DNA of 64,000 nucleotides from Pezizomycotina sp. ARF18 (taxonomy: Eukaryota > Ascomycota), in the NCBI GenBank assembly GCA_002224055.1, contig AZLU01000149.1:37467-101466 (forward strand). The letters run 5' to 3'. The notes under the pieces were generated by a model, which was not told where the DNA came from, made no database searches, and saw nothing but the letters and a program-made list of their open reading frames with translations. Both the position numbers and the translations under genes were made by a program. Positions 58,700 through 64,000 of this stretch are shown piece by piece; position 1 is the first letter of the stretch; every line of letters starts with the position of its first letter.

Positions 58700-59290
58700 C
58701 AGGGCCCTGATTCTTCAATCGTGGAGCAAGCAATCAAGATCTCCATTGATAATCGTTCACCTCCGAGCAGGCAGGAAGTCTCTCCACTTCGCCAACAAAT
58801 ACGCGCCGCCATCAAGCCATCCTTTCCGGGCTGCAGATACAACGACGTAAACGCCATGGAACGCCGTCGCCGAAGAAGCCAAAAAAATCCTAGACTACGC
58901 TATGGAATACTACCGACACGCGGTATCCCCCTTCACATCGAACTCTCACCGCATTACACCTTATTATTCCACTAACGACAGATGTTTCGCAGATTCCCAC
59001 GACCAATCCGCCAACCACCCCGTACCGCCGCCTCTCCGCCGCCCAGCTCCGCGCGAAAACTTACCACCCCCGCCACCAGAACAGGCAGTGGACCTGGACC
59101 GAAGTCGCCGTCATGCTGGTCCATTCGTTCTCCAGAGTACGCCGAGAGACGCTCGCATGGTCAATGAGTACGAGAATAACCAGAGGAGCTTAACGACATG
59201 GCGCTCGCTGGGCAGGGTTGAAGGTTAATATGGCGTTAAGAGTCCGGAGCTTATTCGAGGAGGTGCTGGCGCAGGGTTCCTCTGGTGAGA
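58700..59290 (+). CDS. Hypothetical protein, frameshifted
   Basis: After a TCCCTCAG acceptor the frame opens GPDSSIVEQAIKISIDNR. Next blocks are AVAEEAKKILDYAMEYYRHA, VSQIPTTNPPTTPYRRLSAA, QLRAKTYHPRHQNRQWTWTE and VAVMLVHSFSRVRRETLAWS. The last is MALRVRSLFEEVLAQGSSG, ending at a GTGAGA donor at about 59286. All plus strand, separated by three or four shifts. Upstream exons are likely within 58450-58650, so the true start is not resolved, and a further exon may follow. No family recognised. Confidence 0.35.
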
Positions 59291-61117
59291 TAATCTTTCT
59301 ACATGATATAGCAGCGGTGTGTCTTGGGCGGCTAATTAGTGGTTTATATCGTGATAATATTTCGATTGTTCAGAAGCTCAAGCCGATATCCTTCAGAGTG
59401 ATATAGGGCTCTCGAGCAGCACATACGAATACAACTTGAAGATACAGCCTGAAGAAGAAAAAAGAAAAGATGGGGAAAAAGAAACCTGAGTGGATCAAGA
59501 GTTTTAAATTAGACTGTTGGGAGATATTTCTTACTAAAGTTCAATATTTGGGTTCAGTGCTGTTAAGGAGATTCTATTGATCATAGAGTTCTAAATCACG
59601 ATAGACAAAAATAAAAGAAAATCAAACCTGTATTAATGCCTTTTTCCATTTTATCCTTATACTCTGTATTCACGCGTTCTATAATCTACTTCGGTTTTCA
59701 TGTATCATCATCGAACGTTTTCTTGTTTAGAAAGGTAAAAGTGAGAGCTATTGTGTAAATTGCGGATTGATAGCGTATCATCGACCACATTTTATTTCTG
59801 GAACCGTGTGTATTATCCAATATGGTTATTTTGTTATTAGGAGAATTTAGGTGCAAGTATGTTGCGCCAATGTTACTAGATATTCAATTTGACTTAAAAC
59901 ACCGGTTCGCAATGTTTTTAAATTCCTTTTGTTTTCCGCGCGGAGAAGAATTATCAGTATGAAAATCATACCTCTGTATGGATAGAGTGGCTTAGCATTG
60001 TAGTACTCCATGGCGTGAACGCGTTCTCCATGAGAAAGGGATGAGAATTTTCACTTTGGAGTGAGATTTGAAGGTTAAACCTAGCGAGGTATTGCTGGGC
60101 AAAGTGTTCTATACTTCGATAGGATAATTCATATAAATGAAAAGTGCCTATGCCTCTGAGAAGAGGAATAGCTAGTCGGATAACTACGTATTATATAAAA
60201 GGCAATATAAAAACTCGCAGAGTTTTCTCTAGGGTTCAAAATAGCTTTTTAGCTCAGAATTGATAACGCTCTAAGTAAGGTCACAAGAAAGCAGAAAGCG
60301 TTTAGACCCTTAGGCGCCAGTAAAATATAACAGCTGATATAAAACGAATGGAAAAATCAGTGGGAAATAATGCAACATGGGTTGCATATTTGGCTTGAAG
60401 AATATACTTAGTACAGCTGTATTGCAAAGAGAGAAAGCTTCCGGGGGTGTTTTTTCGGTCCAAGTGAAATACCTAGATTGGACAAGACTTCGTCTCCACA
60501 ACAGTTGGAGAAACTCCCTTCCGCTATTGCTTTGACTCTAGCTGTCTCGTTTCAATACCTTCTACTACCTTAACAATCGTAGACCCTAACAACTTTGATA
60601 CTATAGGAGTATGCCCACACAGAGGGTCCACATTAGTAGGTTTATCCGGGATAGCAAGCATTGGCAAATATATATATAACTAAGTGTGTTAGAAACAGCA
60701 GGACCACAGTTGCTCTGAGGGGGTCAGAATTAAACTTATAAAGTGTCCCTGTCCTTTTGCTTGCTTGGCAAAAATAGCTGGTTGTCTCCGTGGAATGCTT
60801 TGTCGCCCAAAATGCAAATAGACCGTGATACATTTCGACGCGCTACGAAATTGCCATCGGGATGTCTATTTGCCTTTCATCCGTGGTATTCCGTTTCCTT
60901 CTCCCTTTCTTCCTTTCCTTATATTGGTGGTTTCTTCATCTTCTTTCAATCCTCAATGTTCCAGAACATAATTTGAAAACAAATAACACAAACAAACAAA
61001 ATTAAGAGACCCCCTCAGCTCCCATCGCACACTTCGCGTCGAACCCTCCTACTAAAAAAAACAAAGACCCCCTCCGGTTTATGCCCTAGCTCTCTCAAGC
61101 AATCAGATCCTTAAAGA
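59291..61117. other. Gene-free AT-rich stretch
   Basis: About 1.8 kb without supported genes. Minus ORFs at 60310-60833 are hydrophobic because of AT-rich composition. The last 150 bases are C/A-rich, consistent with a leader for the next gene. Confidence 0.45.
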
Positions 61118-61700
61118 ATGTCGCCAAATCGCGTCGTAAATCTCCCTCTCCTCGTCGTCGCGATAAACCCAATCACACTCGTATTACTGGAAAGCTCTTA
61201 ATTTTAATGCTGATTACTCAACCGCTTGGAGCACTCGCTAGGAGGATATCGATCTTATTGGCTTGGTGTAGCCGCCAGGCGCAAGGAGAACAATCACACA
61301 CCGCGTCGCATGGATCAGACAGCGACGACGCACCGCAGCGCAACAACACCTCGCGAAGAAAGCTACTACCTCGCGCCTCCCACCACCGCCGGTGGATCAT
61401 CCACCTCCCCCATGATTTACCCCGCTCGACTCTTCGATATGTATCAGCGAAGCCCCCCTGATCCGCGACACCAGCCTCCCAAGCAGACGCTGAGCGCGAA
61501 AACTTGCGTTTTGGGGCCGATATTGGGAGCGCGTGCGCGTGTGCCGTCGTTAGCGTTATTAATTTTCCAGCGTGGCGGCAGGGGTTTACTTGGGATCGTG
61601 GTAGAGCACTTTCGGGCTAGATGGATGAATGAAACACTTTGGATTCATGTTATTTTGGGTTTCTGTTATCTTGATACTAGGAGATCCACAAAATTATAGA
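61118..61700 (+). CDS. Small hypothetical protein with Thr/Ser/Arg-rich middle, frameshifted
   Basis: The ATG at 61118 opens MSPNRVVNLPLLVVAINPIT, hydrophobic. A 60 bp GTATTA...CTAG intron (about 61181-61240) joins in phase to EDIDLIGLV. A shift then gives AARRKENNHTPRRMDQTATT, then PREESYYLAPPTTAGGSSTS and MIYPARLFDMYQR. The later segment around 61510-61600 (contains FGADIGSACACAVVSVINFP) may continue it. Possibly a short single-pass membrane protein with a basic tail. Family unknown and 3' end approximate. Confidence 0.3.
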
Positions 61701-62303
61701 ACGTCAGCAATGAAATCGAGATCTCCAAGATGAAATGCGAAAATAATGAATACAATATTCTGCTATTCTTTCTTGTTTTTTTTCTCTTGTTTTTTTATTA
61801 GATCTAGAAAACCATTCTCGCTACTATGTTTGCACTGAGTCGACGGACCTTCGCAACCACGCTTAAGTAAGCATCGCATGAACGAGAGACAAGGAAGCAG
61901 AACAGTCGTCTTTCTTTAATATGTATTCCACGGAGGAGAGTAATGCGCACCATATTAGAAAACTTCCATCCCTTTTTTTTTTTTAATCTACCGCCAACCT
62001 CCGCGGCTCAATCAACTTCAATCCCGGACAGGATCATCAAGTCCAATACCTAGTACTCACTGCTACATCCTACTCGACTTCCTCCTCTTCAAGGACTTCT
62101 ATCCCGTCTGGTTATTTAAACCTCCAAATATTTTTTTTCTTCTTTCTTTCAGTGCTGCTGTAAAGAGGGAGTATTCAGCTCAGAAGCAGGAAAAAACAAA
62201 GGAAAGGAAAAGGAAAAGAAAAGAAAAGAAAGAAAAGAAAAGAAAAGAAAAGAAGCAAAGACGATAGAGATAAAACGAGGATACTCACTGGACGCTTCAG
62301 AAG
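61701..62303. other. Gene-free stretch with purine tract
   Basis: T-rich to 62140, then a purine tract at 62185-62256 made of GAAAA units just upstream of the next start codon. No gene supported. Confidence 0.45.
62185..62256. repeat. GAAAA-type purine repeat
   Basis: About 70 bases of almost pure A/G with GAAAA units, 50-120 bp upstream of the ATG at 62304. Confidence 0.8.
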
Positions 62304-62795
62304 ATGGTTCCCCCTAACGTAAGTGCCTACGCATTGCTCCCCACCTGCTCTAATGATATCGAAAGATTTGCCGCCAAAACGACTTACACCTTGGCTGTAG
62401 GGCGAGATTGAAATGGGCGACCTTGAGGCGGGGGCAGGCCTCCACCTCCAGCAGCCGATTCGGGCCCGACGACGAAGTATTAGGAGAAGCCGACCACGCC
62501 CGACGAGGCCTTCCTTCCGATCTCGCGAATCGAAACTCCCCGCGGGGTATCTCCCAGTCGTCCCTCGCTTCCGCGCCCTCAGTCCCATGCCGCCTTCCTC
62601 CGCCAGACGCTTTTGAATCACATGGCCACCCAGCAGCAAGCCGCCGCGGCCGCCGCCACTACCCCCTGCCGCCGAAACAACCCCCATAATCCGCCGCAGG
62701 TATCGTACCTAGGACACCGCTCGCTGCCAGCTGAACAGAATGTATCGCTCGAAGGTATTCTGGAGCTTGTTTGTATGATCGCTGTTTCTTCGTAG
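62304..62795 (+). CDS. Hypothetical low-complexity protein, frameshifted
   Basis: The ATG at 62304 gives MVPPN, then a GTAAGT donor at 62319 and a TGTAG acceptor at 62400 that join in phase to GEIEMGDLEAGAGLHLQQPI. One shift later comes DDEVLGEADHARRGLPSDLA and PPPDAFESHGH. Another shift gives ATQQQAAAAAATTPCRRNNP and SLPAEQNVSLEGILELVCMI, stop at 62795. Acidic to neutral, with an alanine run. The opposite strand (62175-62687) is also open and has splice-like sites, so strand is not certain. I prefer plus because of the clean first exon. Family unknown. Confidence 0.35.
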
Positions 62796-63471
62796 CCTTG
62801 ATAGCGTCTATGCTATCTTGAAAAGGGACCGAGGCTACTAGCAGTTAGCGATGGCAAATAACGATCCCATTGTGCCTTCTTTTCCCTTTCTTCGGCTTAT
62901 CTTGGTGGCTGTACTATTCGATGTATTTCCTTTGGTTTAACCTGTACGCGCTTCCACAGCGAGTTATTTAACATTAGGTCAACACTGTACACACTGGGGT
63001 TCTCAATCATGTAACATGTAACACTGGCATTTTTAGTCCTTCTCCTTCAGTAAATCCTCGCAGGATCCTGCTATTCTTCATATAATGAAGATCTTCGAAT
63101 TTGTAGGTTTATATCGCTTCTTCAAAGACCCACTGGAAGCACATTGAAAGCAAAACATTGCTCACATGGTGGTGGTATGTAGTGCCATGATGATTAACCC
63201 GATAGGCTTACAAGCACCGCGCTGTTCACACTCCACTGTCAACCAAGTGCTGAGAATTCCTGTCAAGCAAAATATTTTTATCCACAGCAATTTTTCAGTT
63301 AGAACCTCAGAATAGCCAAACAATACAAATAATTCTCTTCCACGCCCCCCCAAAAAACGACTTCCCTCATGATCATTATATTACTTATCAAAGCAAAGAG
63401 GAAAGAAAAAAGAAAACAATAATCCTTCGATTAACAACTCACCGGAGACGACCGAAACTGCTTGTACGACG
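62796..63471. other. Intergenic stretch
   Basis: AT-rich, with an A-rich purine patch at 63395-63420. No supported feature. Confidence 0.45.
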
Positions 63472-64000
63472 ATGTTCGTCAATATGCGCCTTCCAATCGA
63501 TAACTGCCAATGTAAGTATATCTTCCCGATGTAGCGTCTTCCAGCCCGCGATAGTCAGCGTCGTGTGATAATGCCAATGCTAACTTATCGTGCAGAATCA
63601 CGGGGTCGAGATGGCCAACTTGCACCCGGGGAACCAAGAGCAGCGCAGCAGCCCAACGGTAAGTCCACGTCGACACCAACCCCGCATAGCTTGTAAACGT
63701 TGAAGAAGCTAATTTCCTTCCTCGCACGCAGTTGGTACCCGAGCCCTCCCTTCTCATCGCAGCACCGCGCCGCCGCCCGCGTACTCCCCTCGGTCCTCCG
63801 CCCGCATACAACCAGAGCCACTCCAGACAGCCTCACCAACCAACCCTGTATACATGATTCCTCCATCTTGAATTCGGGCGCGTTGCCTCAGTCGGGCCAT
63901 TCCGTAATTCTGTTTTCGCCTGCCAAGCCGTCGCAACGATCGTTGCTTGCATCTTCCTGGCCGCCATCATTGTCGCGCTCTGCATTACTTTGGAAGGATG
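63472..64000 (+). CDS. Proline-rich single-pass membrane protein, 5' part (runs off window)
   Basis: Exon 1 is 63472-63511 (MFVNMRLPIDNCQ) with a GTAAGT donor. Exon 2 is 63596-63658 (NHGVEMANLHPGNQEQRSSP) with a GTAAGT donor, and exon 3 starts after the CGCACGCAG near 63731. It reads LVPEPSLLIAAPRRRPRTPL and GPPPAYNQSHSRQPHQPTLY. A shift leads to VFACQAVATIVACIFLAAII, a transmembrane helix, and the window ends. The exon 1 to exon 2 phase is off by one base, another sign of an indel. The type is a short proline-rich cytoplasmic N-terminus plus helix. No family assignable without the 3' part. Confidence 0.4.

Noticed and set aside
2503-64000. Programmed translational frameshifting as a genetic-code trait
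   Set aside because: Breaks occur in both directions (one base missing or one base extra) with no shared slippery motif or stop context, so they do not look programmed.
1-64000. CRISPR array, ribosomal RNA genes or a secondary-metabolite cluster
   Set aside because: No regularly spaced repeats, no rRNA-like sequence and no polyketide, nonribosomal peptide or terpene synthase motifs were seen.

Overview
The window looks like nuclear DNA of a filamentous ascomycete (Pezizomycotina). Evidence: short GT-AG introns of about 50-200 bp, several small secreted proteins, three members of the fungal rhodopsin-domain / Pth11-like seven-helix membrane protein family, a pepsin-like protease, a TA-flanked MITE, and AT-rich TpA-rich tracts that look like RIP (repeat-induced point mutation). 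Genes are sparse and sit as GC-richer islands in AT-rich, largely non-coding DNA. This resembles accessory or 'two-speed' regions of plant- or insect-associated fungi; the lifestyle is inference only.

The dominant feature is that almost every gene I can recognise is interrupted by single-base frameshifts. Introns, catalytic motifs and codon phase survive on both sides of each shift, and several shifts lie in short homopolymers. Gene entries therefore give the span in which the reading frame can be followed across breaks, not one uninterrupted ORF. Either the assembly carries residual indels or the whole block is decaying.

Layout. 0-2.2 kb: end of a TA-flanked element, then an unrecognised gene relic. 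2.5-5.2 kb: two multi-pass membrane protein genes (DUF1295-like, and a small fungal membrane protein). 5.8-6.4 kb: six-cysteine secreted protein on the minus strand. 8.1-9.9 kb: membrane protein with a helical-repeat-like middle, plus a small hydrophobic ORF. 10.4-11.0 kb: cysteine-rich secreted protein. 12.0-13.9 kb: Nse2/Mms21-type SP-RING SUMO ligase of the SMC5/6 complex. 14.7-17.5 kb: rhodopsin-domain protein 1 (minus) with an AAT-repeat tail. 18.25-18.80 kb: MITE. 19.5-23.5 kb: an unrecognised minus-strand gene, then a tandem pair of paralogous secreted proteins. 24.9-26.8 kb: secreted type I membrane protein. 29.7-31.6 kb and 33.2-34.7 kb: rhodopsin-domain proteins 2 (plus) and 3 (minus). 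35-44 kb: AT-rich DNA with several unrecognised gene relics. 45-46.1 kb: F-box protein (minus). 46-52 kb: mostly AT-rich, one coiled-coil relic and a tRNA-like sequence. 52.7-55.0 kb: pepsin-family aspartic protease. 57-64 kb: five small or partial genes of unknown function, the last running off the window.

There is no obvious operon-like or biosynthetic cluster. The coherent theme is surface and secreted proteins: three receptor-like membrane proteins within 20 kb, at least five candidate secreted proteins, a secreted protease and a surface glycoprotein. The tandem secreted paralogues (20.5-23.5 kb) belong to no family I recognise and are the best candidate for something undescribed.
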